This document shows, in pieces, positions 1-5,745 of a stretch of 6,600 nt of DNA (the stretch's first letter is position 1; every line of letters starts with the position of its first letter). The position numbers and the translations under genes are program-made. Source of the DNA: Flavobacteriales bacterium (GTDB lineage Bacteria > Bacteroidota > Bacteroidia > Flavobacteriales_D > Crocinitomicaceae). A model generated the notes under the pieces. The model saw only the letters and a program-made list of their open reading frames with translations. It was not told where the DNA came from and did no database searches. Location: the NCBI GenBank assembly GCA_947458985.1, contig CANHBA010000126.1:1-6600 (forward strand), in the 5' to 3' direction.

Positions 1-125
1 ACTACTTTGTTGGCCGCAGCCTAGACGTCTTTATTACAAAGCTGCGCAAATACCTCAAAGAAGACACCAGCATCCAAATCAACAACGTACACGGCGTTGG
101 GTTTAAGTTCGAGTGTCAAGAATGA
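1..125 (+). CDS. OmpR/PhoB-family response regulator, C-terminal end (partial)
   Basis: The 3' end of a gene whose start lies left of the window; 40 codons are visible, in the frame beginning at base 3, ending in TGA at 123-125. The peptide matches the last part of an OmpR/PhoB winged-helix DNA-binding domain: RSLDVFITKLRKYL is the recognition helix of these proteins, and INNVHGVGFKFE is the closing beta-hairpin wing (family pattern I-x-x-V-x-G-x-G-F/Y). By family, it would be a two-component transcription regulator phosphorylated by a histidine kinase, possibly encoded further upstream. The receiver domain is not visible, so the signal and targets cannot be named. Its stop overlaps the tsaB start (ATGA at 122-125), which suggests co-transcription and translational coupling. 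Confidence 0.9.
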   Translation, partial: YFVGRSLDVFITKLRKYLKEDTSIQINNVHGVGFKFECQE

Positions 126-790
126 ATTCCCTAATTCTCCACTTAGAAACCAGCACCAAAATATGTAGCGTTGCTCTATCGCAAAACGGTATTTTATTGG
201 CGCACAGCGATCGGGCCGCAGATGGTTACATCCATGGCGAAGCATTGACACTCATGATCGAGGAGTTGCTCCACAACTCAAACACCAACCTTCAAGAACT
301 CAACGCTATTAGTTATAGCTCAGGCCCCGGCTCCTACACCGGTTTGCGCATTGGGCTCTCCACTGCAAAAGGGCTGTGTTTTGCATTGGCAATCCCTTTA
401 ATTGCCTTACCTACCCATCAAATTCTTTTTCAAATCGGCAAAGAAAACGGTCTTGAAAAATCCCAAAAAGTCATTGCACTATTAGATGCCCGCCGAACTG
501 AGGTTTATATGGAAGTATTTGATTCAGAAGGTCAAAGCATTCAGCAACTGCACTGTGCGCTGCTCGAACAAACCGATATCTCCGCTTGCCTTCCTGCGGT
601 CGTAGTTGGTGATTCAAACACCAAAGCACAAACTTTTTGGGCAGCCGATGAACTCACTTGGATTCATGAAGCGCTGTCTGCTCGTTTTCAGGCAAAAGCT
701 GCTTTTGAGGCATTTCAGAGGCAACAATTCGAAGACCTCGCCTACTGCAGCCCGATTTATTTGAAGGGGGCCAATGGCGTACTGCTTTGA
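122..790 (+). CDS. tsaB: tRNA threonylcarbamoyladenosine biosynthesis protein TsaB
   Basis: TsaB is the inactive ASKHA-fold paralogue of TsaD. It scaffolds the cytoplasmic TsaB-TsaD-TsaE complex, which transfers threonylcarbamoyl to A37 of ANN-decoding tRNAs. The 222-residue product has the family hallmarks: an N-terminal strand with LHLETSTK (residues 6-13), the HGE segment at 38-40, the very characteristic GPGSYTGLRIG (68-78) followed by STAKGL, LLDARRTEVY (120-129), and a C-terminal P-I-Y-L-K-G. Length is normal for the family. I chose ATG at 122 over an in-frame GTG at 113, because 122 gives the usual short lead before the first strand and the classic ATGA overlap with the regulator gene upstream. 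The last 34 bp overlap the 3' end of the opposing M23 peptidase gene. There is no own promoter, so expression probably comes from the regulator operon. Confidence 0.95.
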   Translation: MNSLILHLETSTKICSVALSQNGILLAHSDRAADGYIHGEALTLMIEELLHNSNTNLQELNAISYSSGPGSYTGLRIGLSTAKGLCFALAIPLIALPTHQILFQIGKENGLEKSQKVIALLDARRTEVYMEVFDSEGQSIQQLHCALLEQTDISACLPAVVVGDSNTKAQTFWAADELTWIHEALSARFQAKAAFEAFQRQQFEDLAYCSPIYLKGANGVLL

Positions 791-2415
791 AGCACACGCA
801 CATTGCCAGCTGCATCTTTAACCCGAATTTCTAGGATAGTTCCAGCGACAAAAGGAACTTGAAATTGCGCCTTAACCAGCTTATTTTTAGCGTCGTAATA
901 CGCCGGAACCCACTTTCCGTTTTGCCAGCAAGTATAAGAAGCAACTCCTGAGAAATCATCTTTGACAAGCCAGGACCACGCGCCATTATTGAGCGTGTCT
1001 AGTTTGTTATTGCTTTGATTTTGTATGGTGGGCGCTATTTCATCTATTTTGAGTCCGAAAGCCCCGAGTGTTTTGGTATAGGCTGTTAACTTTCCCTCCT
1101 GAAATGTCGTTGGAAGCGCAGTTCCATTCATCGTAATGAAGTAGCGGTGAGCGTTTATGGAATCCTTGAGCTGATAACTCAGTGCTACTGGTTTGGCAAG
1201 TTGCACTTGACTAGATGCTATTCTTTTTGCAGCTAAATCAAGACTTTTACGCTCGGGTTCAAAAAAGGTGAAGGAATCGATCCGGAGCTGCCATGGGCCC
1301 GATTCATAAAAATAGGCTTCGGTCGGTAGCCAATGCGTCACACTGGTGTAGGAAATTTTTGCAGCTGTTTTTGGATGTGGGTTTTTCACCCAAAGCTGAT
1401 GCTGACTTTCATTGCCATTTACATCGCGCAACATAATGGCAAACTGAAGGCTATCCTGCGCATTCATGTCGAATGTACCCGTCCCTTCATAAGGGTAAAT
1501 GGTGAGTGGGTTGTAGCGCGTTTTAAATAACTTCTGAAACTTTCTCTTGCTCAGCTGTGCGTAGGCATGATCGTGATGCGTATTGATATAGCGCGCGTCA
1601 TCAAAGTCAATTTCGTCGAGCTCAAACGCAAAATGACCACTATTTTCGGTCCAAACTTCAGCGCTAAACAAACCGAGTGTTCTTCCCGCTTTGGTAAAAT
1701 AATCATCTACTTGCAGCGCTAAACCGATGCGGTCGCCCTCTTTCAAAAAACCAACTGGTAAAATGGCATTATGCTGCAGTTGACTGAGCGTTACAACGTA
1801 ACTTTTTGTCGGGACTTCATAGCCATTTGGATCGATGGCGTAAATCCGAATGCCTCCCAAAACAGGTTGTCCGGTGTCGCTTACTTTAAAACCGTGCAAG
1901 AGTGGATTGAGTGCATGCTCGGACTTGGTATCGCGGAGTTCAAAATGCAAATGCGGCCCACTAGAACCTCCTGTATTGCCCGAATACGCGATCAGTTCAC
2001 CTTTCTTCACCACAATTTTGTTTGCTGGCAAAATCAGATCGACTTCATTTTGCTGCATTGCTTCGGAGGTGTCCAAGTAAAAATCTTGAATGGAAGGCGC
2101 ATATTTATTGCAGTGCGCGTAAACGGAAGTGTAGCCATTCGGATGCGCCACATACAAAACCCAACCGTACCCTACAGCCGAAACTTTTAAGCGAGAAACA
2201 TAGCCGTCTTGAATGGCATAAATTGGTAAATTTTCACGGCCACCTGTTCTGATATCAATGCCCATGTGAAAATGATTCGGACGTAAATCGCCAAAACCGG
2301 CACTCAATTCAACTGGCGGAGACATAGGTAAGGTCCAAGATGTGTCGCAATTTAAAAATTGTCCGAAGGCCAAAGGTGTAAAAAACAACGCTAAATATAG
2401 GATGAGCTTGTGCAT
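757..2415 (-). CDS. Secreted M23-family zinc metallopeptidase (LytM-type) with C-terminal beta-sandwich regions
   Basis: A predicted exported cell-wall peptidase of about 552 residues. Residues 1-18 form a signal peptide (Lys, then a hydrophobic stretch, then a cut after AFG before Q); the only nearby Cys is not in a lipobox. The M23 domain spans roughly 33-170. The visible zinc ligands are H50 and D54 (HMGID) and H157, the second His of HLH. Catalytic histidines are H101 in VYAHC and H155, the first His of HLH. All key residues are present, so it should be an active endopeptidase against peptidoglycan cross-bridges; this is family knowledge. A roughly 28-residue insertion follows YAHC. The remaining ~370 residues are beta-rich and unassigned, with Ig-like endings at about 325-345 (LRDVNGN) and 455-543 (VKDAAGN). 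I chose ATG at 2415 over a TTG two codons upstream. It is transcribed divergently from the zap/rny cluster and runs tail-to-tail into tsaB. Confidence 0.9.
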   Translation of the reverse strand: MHKLILYLALFFTPLAFGQFLNCDTSWTLPMSPPVELSAGFGDLRPNHFHMGIDIRTGGRENLPIYAIQDGYVSRLKVSAVGYGWVLYVAHPNGYTSVYAHCNKYAPSIQDFYLDTSEAMQQNEVDLILPANKIVVKKGELIAYSGNTGGSSGPHLHFELRDTKSEHALNPLLHGFKVSDTGQPVLGGIRIYAIDPNGYEVPTKSYVVTLSQLQHNAILPVGFLKEGDRIGLALQVDDYFTKAGRTLGLFSAEVWTENSGHFAFELDEIDFDDARYINTHHDHAYAQLSKRKFQKLFKTRYNPLTIYPYEGTGTFDMNAQDSLQFAIMLRDVNGNESQHQLWVKNPHPKTAAKISYTSVTHWLPTEAYFYESGPWQLRIDSFTFFEPERKSLDLAAKRIASSQVQLAKPVALSYQLKDSINAHRYFITMNGTALPTTFQEGKLTAYTKTLGAFGLKIDEIAPTIQNQSNNKLDTLNNGAWSWLVKDDFSGVASYTCWQNGKWVPAYYDAKNKLVKAQFQVPFVAGTILEIRVKDAAGNVRVLQSSTPLAPFK

Positions 2416-2457
2416 CTTCAAATCTAAGCAAGAAAAAATAGAAAAACCTTTCCGATT

Positions 2458-2490
2458 TTGCAGAATGTAAACGAATGCTTGTTAACTTTG
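2458..2490 (+). promoter_or_regulatory. Bacteroidota-type sigma-A promoter for the coiled-coil/zapA/rny cluster
   Basis: TAACTTTG at 2483-2490 matches the Bacteroidota -7 consensus TAnnTTTG perfectly. A TTTTG at 2456-2460 supplies the -33 TTG, with a 22-nt spacer, which is inside the TTG-N17-23-TAnnTTTG spacing described for Flavobacterium. Transcription would start near 2497, giving a leader of only about 13 nt before the ATG at 2510. This is the only good match in the 94-bp divergent region. It is the only convincing promoter seen for the five-gene rightward cluster. Confidence 0.65.
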
Positions 2491-2498
2491 TACAAAGT
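2485..2498. promoter_or_regulatory. Perfect 14-bp palindrome overlapping the -7 element and expected start site
   Basis: ACTTTGTACAAAGT is a perfect inverted repeat with no spacer. A further T-A pair at 2483/2500 lies beyond one mismatch. It covers the last six bases of the rightward -7 element and the expected transcription start. It could be an operator for a dimeric regulator, or a symmetric promoter core: the - strand reads TGACTTTG at 2500-2493, one base from the -7 consensus and facing the M23 gene. The symmetry is seen directly; the function is inferred. Confidence 0.4.
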
Positions 2499-2509
2499 CA
2501 CCGCTTAAC

Positions 2510-2824
2510 ATGACTGAGAACCTCAATACGCTCATAGAAGATATCCGCACACGCAGCTTAGATATAGCTGCCCAATTGAAGGCCGAACGTGCTCAGCACG
2601 AAGCCCTTCAAGCAGAGTTGCGCCGTCTAGAAGAACTTTACCAGGCTGAACAAGCTCAAGTAAAGCAACTCCAAGCAGCTATTGACGAACTCAATGTATC
2701 ATTGGCGGAGGCCCAAAACAAAGTCGTAGAGGTTCCTGTTGCAACAACTAGTCGCAACGCCGAGGAAATCGACGCACTTGTGAAAGAAATTGAATTCTGT
2801 ATAGAAAAGCTCAAGCAAGCCTAA
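2510..2824 (+). CDS. Small coiled-coil protein upstream of zapA (possible ZapB-like division factor)
   Basis: A 104-residue acidic protein with no signal peptide or membrane segment. Residues 5-72 are an almost uninterrupted heptad-rich helix dominated by Ala, Gln, Glu and Leu. A short proline/threonine linker (about 73-82) follows, then a second conserved-looking helix, EEIDALVKEIEFCIEKLK (84-101). Small coiled-coil proteins ending in a similar helix are commonly encoded directly before zapA in Bacteroidota. The position, with the stop codon touching the zapA ATG (TAAATG, 0 bp gap), suggests a partner of ZapA at the division ring, comparable in role to ZapB. That function is inference from shape and neighbourhood: coiled coils are low-complexity, and similarity to gammaproteobacterial ZapB cannot be shown by eye. 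It is the first gene after the promoter at 2483-2490. Confidence 0.75.
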   Translation: MTENLNTLIEDIRTRSLDIAAQLKAERAQHEALQAELRRLEELYQAEQAQVKQLQAAIDELNVSLAEAQNKVVEVPVATTSRNAEEIDALVKEIEFCIEKLKQA

Positions 2825-3115
2825 ATGAGTAAAGTAGCTCTTAAAATCAATATCGCTGGTCGCAGTTATCCACTTAACGTGCCAGAAGCCGAAGCCGAAG
2901 CTGTCAACAACGCTGCGGCTGAAATCAACAAAGCGATTGATTTACTACGTAAAAACTATGCAGTAAACGATACCCAAGACTTATTGGCAATGTCAGCCTT
3001 ACAATTGCTCACCAAAGCAAAAGCCGACGCCAAACCCACTGTAATAGAGCCCAACTACGCCGATATCGAAGCGGCACTTGAAGCCCTCAAACAAGACTTG
3101 AGCAACGTTCAATAA
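2825..3115 (+). CDS. zapA: Cell division protein ZapA
   Basis: ZapA is a cytoplasmic protein that binds and bundles FtsZ filaments, stabilising the Z-ring. The 96-residue product has the family layout: an N-terminal beta strand with KINIAGRSYPLNVP (residues 7-20), a helix with AAAEINKAIDLLRKNY (about 30-45), and the typical QDLLAMSALQLL (51-62) before a C-terminal coiled-coil tail. The tail is short compared with gammaproteobacterial ZapA (about 109 residues), as is usual in Bacteroidota. The ATG directly abuts the stop of the coiled-coil gene, suggesting translational coupling. A 41-bp gap (3116-3156) separates it from rny; I see no terminator or convincing promoter in that gap. Confidence 0.92.
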   Translation: MSKVALKINIAGRSYPLNVPEAEAEAVNNAAAEINKAIDLLRKNYAVNDTQDLLAMSALQLLTKAKADAKPTVIEPNYADIEAALEALKQDLSNVQ

Positions 3116-3156
3116 CTTTCTAGTGCCACCCTCTCCCGACTACAAACGACAGTAGA

Positions 3157-4686
3157 ATGGATATTGTATGGTTATTAATCGGATTACTCGGCGGCGGTGT
3201 CGCCGGATTTATCCTCCAAAAAAGCATCCTCAAAAAAGATGCAGAACGCATCATTAAAGAAGCAGAATCTAAGGCCGAGACTATTCAGAAAGAACGCGCG
3301 CTCCAAGCCAAAGAACGCTTTTTAAAGCAAAAAGAAGAGCACGAAGAGCTCATCAAAGACCGCGAGCGCCGTATGCAATCTAACGAAGATCGCTTCCGCA
3401 CCAAAGAAAAAACGCTCAATCAAAAATTAGAGGACATCGGTAGAAAAGAAAAAGAACTCGAAAAAGTTCAATCTGACTACCAAGCCAAAGCGGGTACGCT
3501 TGAAGTGCGCACGCAAGAGCTCGACAAAATTCATCAAAAACAAATTGCTGAGCTTTCTAAAATTGCCCAATTGGCGCCAGAAGATGCCAAGCAGCACCTC
3601 ATGCAAGCCCTTACCGATGAAGCCCGCACTGCTGCCATGGCTACCATCAAAGAAATCACCGAAGAAGCCAAACTCAACGCTAACAAAGAAGCGCGCAAGA
3701 TCGTCATTCAAAGTATACAACGCGTTGCCACTGAGCAAGCCATCGAAAATGCTGTTTCTGTGTTCAACATTGAATCCGACGAAGTCAAAGGCCGCATCAT
3801 TGGTCGTGAGGGCCGCAACATCCGTGCCTTAGAAGCTGCAACCGGTGTAGAAATCATCGTTGACGACACTCCAGAAGCTATTATTCTTTCTTGTTTTGAC
3901 CCAGTTCGCCGCGAAATCGCGCGTTTGAGCTTGCACCAACTTGTTTCTGACGGCCGCATTCACCCGGCGCGCATCGAAGAAGTGGTTGCCAAAACACGCA
4001 AACAATTAGACGAAGAAATCGCAGAAACAGGTCGCCGCACCTGCATCGACCTCGGTATTCACGGTCTTCATCCAGAGCTCATGCGCATGGTTGGCCGCAT
4101 GAAATTCCGTTCTTCTTACGGACAAAACCTTTTGCAACACTCCCGTGAGGTTGCCAACCTTTGTGCCATTATGGCTGCAGAGCTTGGTCTCAACGTCAAA
4201 CTCGCTAAACGCGCAGGACTACTCCACGATATCGGTAAAGTGCCAGACGAAGAACCAGAATTGCCGCATGCCATCCTCGGTATGAAAATCGCAGAAAAAT
4301 TTGGCGAAAAAGGCGATGTCTTGAACGCGATCGGCGCCCACCACGACGAAATCGAAATGACCACCCTCATTTCGCCAATTGTACAAGTTTGTGATGCCAT
4401 CTCTGGTGCGCGCCCAGGTGCACGCCGCGAGATAGTAGAAGCTTACATCAAACGCATCAAAGAACTCGAAAACCTCGCCCTTTCTTATGACGGCGTTGGC
4501 AGTGCCTATGCCATCCAAGCGGGTCGCGAATTACGCGTATTGGTCGAAGCTGAAAAAGTAAGCGACCAACGCGCCGAAGAACTTTCGTTCACGATCTCTC
4601 AGCGCATTCAAACCGAAATGACCTACCCAGGACAAGTAAAAGTCACGGTCATTCGCGAAAAACGCGCTGTCAACTACGCTAAATAA
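3157..4686 (+). CDS. rny: Ribonuclease Y (membrane-anchored endoribonuclease)
   Basis: RNase Y is a membrane-tethered endonuclease that initiates mRNA decay and processing. The 509-residue protein has the full domain order. A single N-terminal membrane anchor (about 3-20, glycine-rich LLGGGVAGF) comes first, then a long charged coiled coil (about 25-180). The KH RNA-binding domain (about 205-270) has its GxxG loop as GREG in GRIIGREGRNIR (212-223). The HD phosphohydrolase domain (about 322-420) carries H328, the HD pair H357-D358, H371, H395/H396 and D413 as likely metal ligands. The conserved C-terminal domain ends with YPGQVKVTVIREKRA. Length is normal and no key residue is missing. It sits in the division-gene cluster and is followed after 6 bp by a shikimate-pathway gene, so it is probably co-transcribed with both. 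Confidence 0.97.
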   Translation: MDIVWLLIGLLGGGVAGFILQKSILKKDAERIIKEAESKAETIQKERALQAKERFLKQKEEHEELIKDRERRMQSNEDRFRTKEKTLNQKLEDIGRKEKELEKVQSDYQAKAGTLEVRTQELDKIHQKQIAELSKIAQLAPEDAKQHLMQALTDEARTAAMATIKEITEEAKLNANKEARKIVIQSIQRVATEQAIENAVSVFNIESDEVKGRIIGREGRNIRALEAATGVEIIVDDTPEAIILSCFDPVRREIARLSLHQLVSDGRIHPARIEEVVAKTRKQLDEEIAETGRRTCIDLGIHGLHPELMRMVGRMKFRSSYGQNLLQHSREVANLCAIMAAELGLNVKLAKRAGLLHDIGKVPDEEPELPHAILGMKIAEKFGEKGDVLNAIGAHHDEIEMTTLISPIVQVCDAISGARPGARREIVEAYIKRIKELENLALSYDGVGSAYAIQAGRELRVLVEAEKVSDQRAEELSFTISQRIQTEMTYPGQVKVTVIREKRAVNYAK

Positions 4687-4692
4687 CTCTAA

Positions 4693-5745
4693 ATGCGTCC
4701 GGACCTCTTCGCTAGCCTCATCTCAGGGCCTTGCTCGGCCGAAACGCGTTCTCAAGTCTTACAAACAGCGGAAGGTCTTCAAGGCCTTCCGCTTTCTTAT
4801 TTTAGGGCCGGTATTTGGAAGCCCCGTACCCAACCAGGTGCGTTTGAAGGCATCGGCGACGAAGGTCTAAAATGGCTACAAGAAGTGCGCACGCGCTTTG
4901 GTTTTAAAATTTGTACTGAAGTAGCCACAGCCGAACATGTTAGGGCTGCTGTTGCCCATCAGCTGGATATGGTCTGGATTGGCGCGCGCTCTACGGTCAA
5001 TCCATTTACAGTTCAAGAAATTGCAGAAGCCTTGCAAGGCACAGGCATACCCGTGATGGTCAAGAACCCGATCAACCCCGACCTCAAACTTTGGCTCGGC
5101 GCCATCGAAAGGCTCGAACGCCACGACGTCAAGGTAATTGGTGCCATACACCGCGGTTTTTCGGTGTATCAAAAAACCAAATACCGCAACAACCCACATT
5201 GGCAAATCGCCATTGACCTCAAACAGGCCCGTCCAGACATCCCACTCGTCATGGACCCCTCACATATCGGCGGCCGAGCAGCACTCATTGCGCCGCTCGC
5301 CCAGCAAGCCCTCGACCTTCATTATGATGGTCTCATGATCGAAACCCATTGCGATCCAAGCATTGCACTCACCGATGCCAAACAACAAATTACACCAACT
5401 ACACTTTCAGAGCTACTTCACAACCTAGAGCCCCGTTCCAAAAGCGACCAACTGCTGTCCGAGCTCTCTGAACTCCGAGACAAACTCAGCCTCGTAGACG
5501 ACGGTCTCGTTGAATTATTGCAAGAACGCATGGAACTCTCTAAGGAAATTGGCTATTTAAAACGCAATCATAATAGCCCTATTCTTCAAGTGCAACGTTG
5601 GGAAGAAACCCTGAAGTCTACAGTCGAAAAAGCTTTAAACGCAGGTATCTCTCAAGAATTTGCCGAGCTCTTTATCAAAATGCTGCACGAAGAATCTATC
5701 CGGATTCAATTAGCCCTCCTCAGCGATCAGCCCGATGCAAATTAA
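4693..5745 (+). CDS. Bifunctional 3-deoxy-7-phosphoheptulonate synthase / chorismate mutase
   Basis: A 350-residue fusion. The N-terminal domain (about 1-245) is a type I-beta DAHP synthase, condensing phosphoenolpyruvate and erythrose 4-phosphate at the entry to the shikimate pathway. It shows GPCSAE (12-17), KPRT (43-46), IGAR (96-99), MVKNP (122-126), IHRGF (152-156) and DPSHIGG (188-194). Predicted metal ligands are C14, H191, E217 and D228, and the last three have the same spacing as in the Thermotoga enzyme. The C-terminal domain (about 252-342) is an AroQ chorismate mutase converting chorismate to prephenate. Its R262, R279, K290, R302 and Q339 line up with E. coli R11, R28, K39, R51 and Q88. 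In Prevotella enzymes of this layout the mutase domain also mediates prephenate feedback; the same is likely here. The segment before GPCSAE is short. A terminator-like hairpin lies within codons 25-37. The end overlaps aroA by 11 bp. Confidence 0.96.
   Translation: MRPDLFASLISGPCSAETRSQVLQTAEGLQGLPLSYFRAGIWKPRTQPGAFEGIGDEGLKWLQEVRTRFGFKICTEVATAEHVRAAVAHQLDMVWIGARSTVNPFTVQEIAEALQGTGIPVMVKNPINPDLKLWLGAIERLERHDVKVIGAIHRGFSVYQKTKYRNNPHWQIAIDLKQARPDIPLVMDPSHIGGRAALIAPLAQQALDLHYDGLMIETHCDPSIALTDAKQQITPTTLSELLHNLEPRSKSDQLLSELSELRDKLSLVDDGLVELLQERMELSKEIGYLKRNHNSPILQVQRWEETLKSTVEKALNAGISQEFAELFIKMLHEESIRIQLALLSDQPDAN
4767..4803 (+). terminator. Intragenic terminator-like hairpin with T-rich tail (putative attenuator)
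   Basis: AGCGGAAGG (4767-4775) and CCTTCCGCT (4785-4793) are perfect 9-bp inverted arms. The intervening bases allow three more pairs (4776/4784 G-U, 4777/4783, 4778/4782), though these leave a tight 3-nt loop. The 3' arm runs straight into a T-rich tract (4793-4803, nine T in eleven bases). This is the shape of a Rho-independent terminator, but it lies in sense orientation inside codons 25-37 of the DAHP synthase gene. Translating ribosomes would normally melt it, so any effect would be on untranslated or poorly translated transcripts. The structure is seen in the sequence; termination is inference. Confidence 0.4.

Noticed and set aside
113..121. GTG at 113 as the tsaB start
   Set aside because: It would add only three residues and deepen the overlap with the response regulator. 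The ATG at 122 gives the standard ATGA junction and the usual TsaB N-terminus.
772..805. Bidirectional intrinsic terminator at the tsaB/M23 junction
   Set aside because: The hairpin is imperfect and no T-tract follows it on either strand, so I did not list it as a terminator feature. It is kept only as part of the overlap finding.
1771..2252. Open frames on the + strand inside the M23 gene, and similar antisense frames inside rny, DAHP synthase and aroA
   Set aside because: Their translations have no family resemblance and biased, Cys/Arg/Ser-rich composition, and they lie wholly within well-supported genes on the other strand.
2419..2426. Minus-strand TAGATTTG, a perfect TAnnTTTG match in front of the M23 gene
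   Set aside because: It ends only 3 bp before the ATG at 2415, so transcription would begin inside the start codon. There is also no TTG at the right distance upstream. Probably chance in an AT-rich stretch.
2885..2902. Three tandem GAAGCC-like hexamers in zapA
   Set aside because: They encode Glu-Ala repeats in a helix-prone segment. Three imperfect units are not evidence of a functional repeat.
3113..3120. TAACTTTC just after the zapA stop as a possible rny promoter
   Set aside because: It misses the final G of the -7 consensus, and the nearest TTG (3098-3100) is only 12 nt upstream, too close for a -33 element.
3116..3156. 6S RNA or another small RNA between zapA and rny
   Set aside because: In gammaproteobacteria 6S RNA follows zapA, so I checked. 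The gap here is 41 bp, far too short, and contains only a 4-bp potential stem (CTAC/GTAG).
3189..3205. GC-rich hairpin CGGCG/CGCCG at the start of rny
   Set aside because: Only five pairs and no T-tract. It is explained by glycine codons of the membrane anchor.
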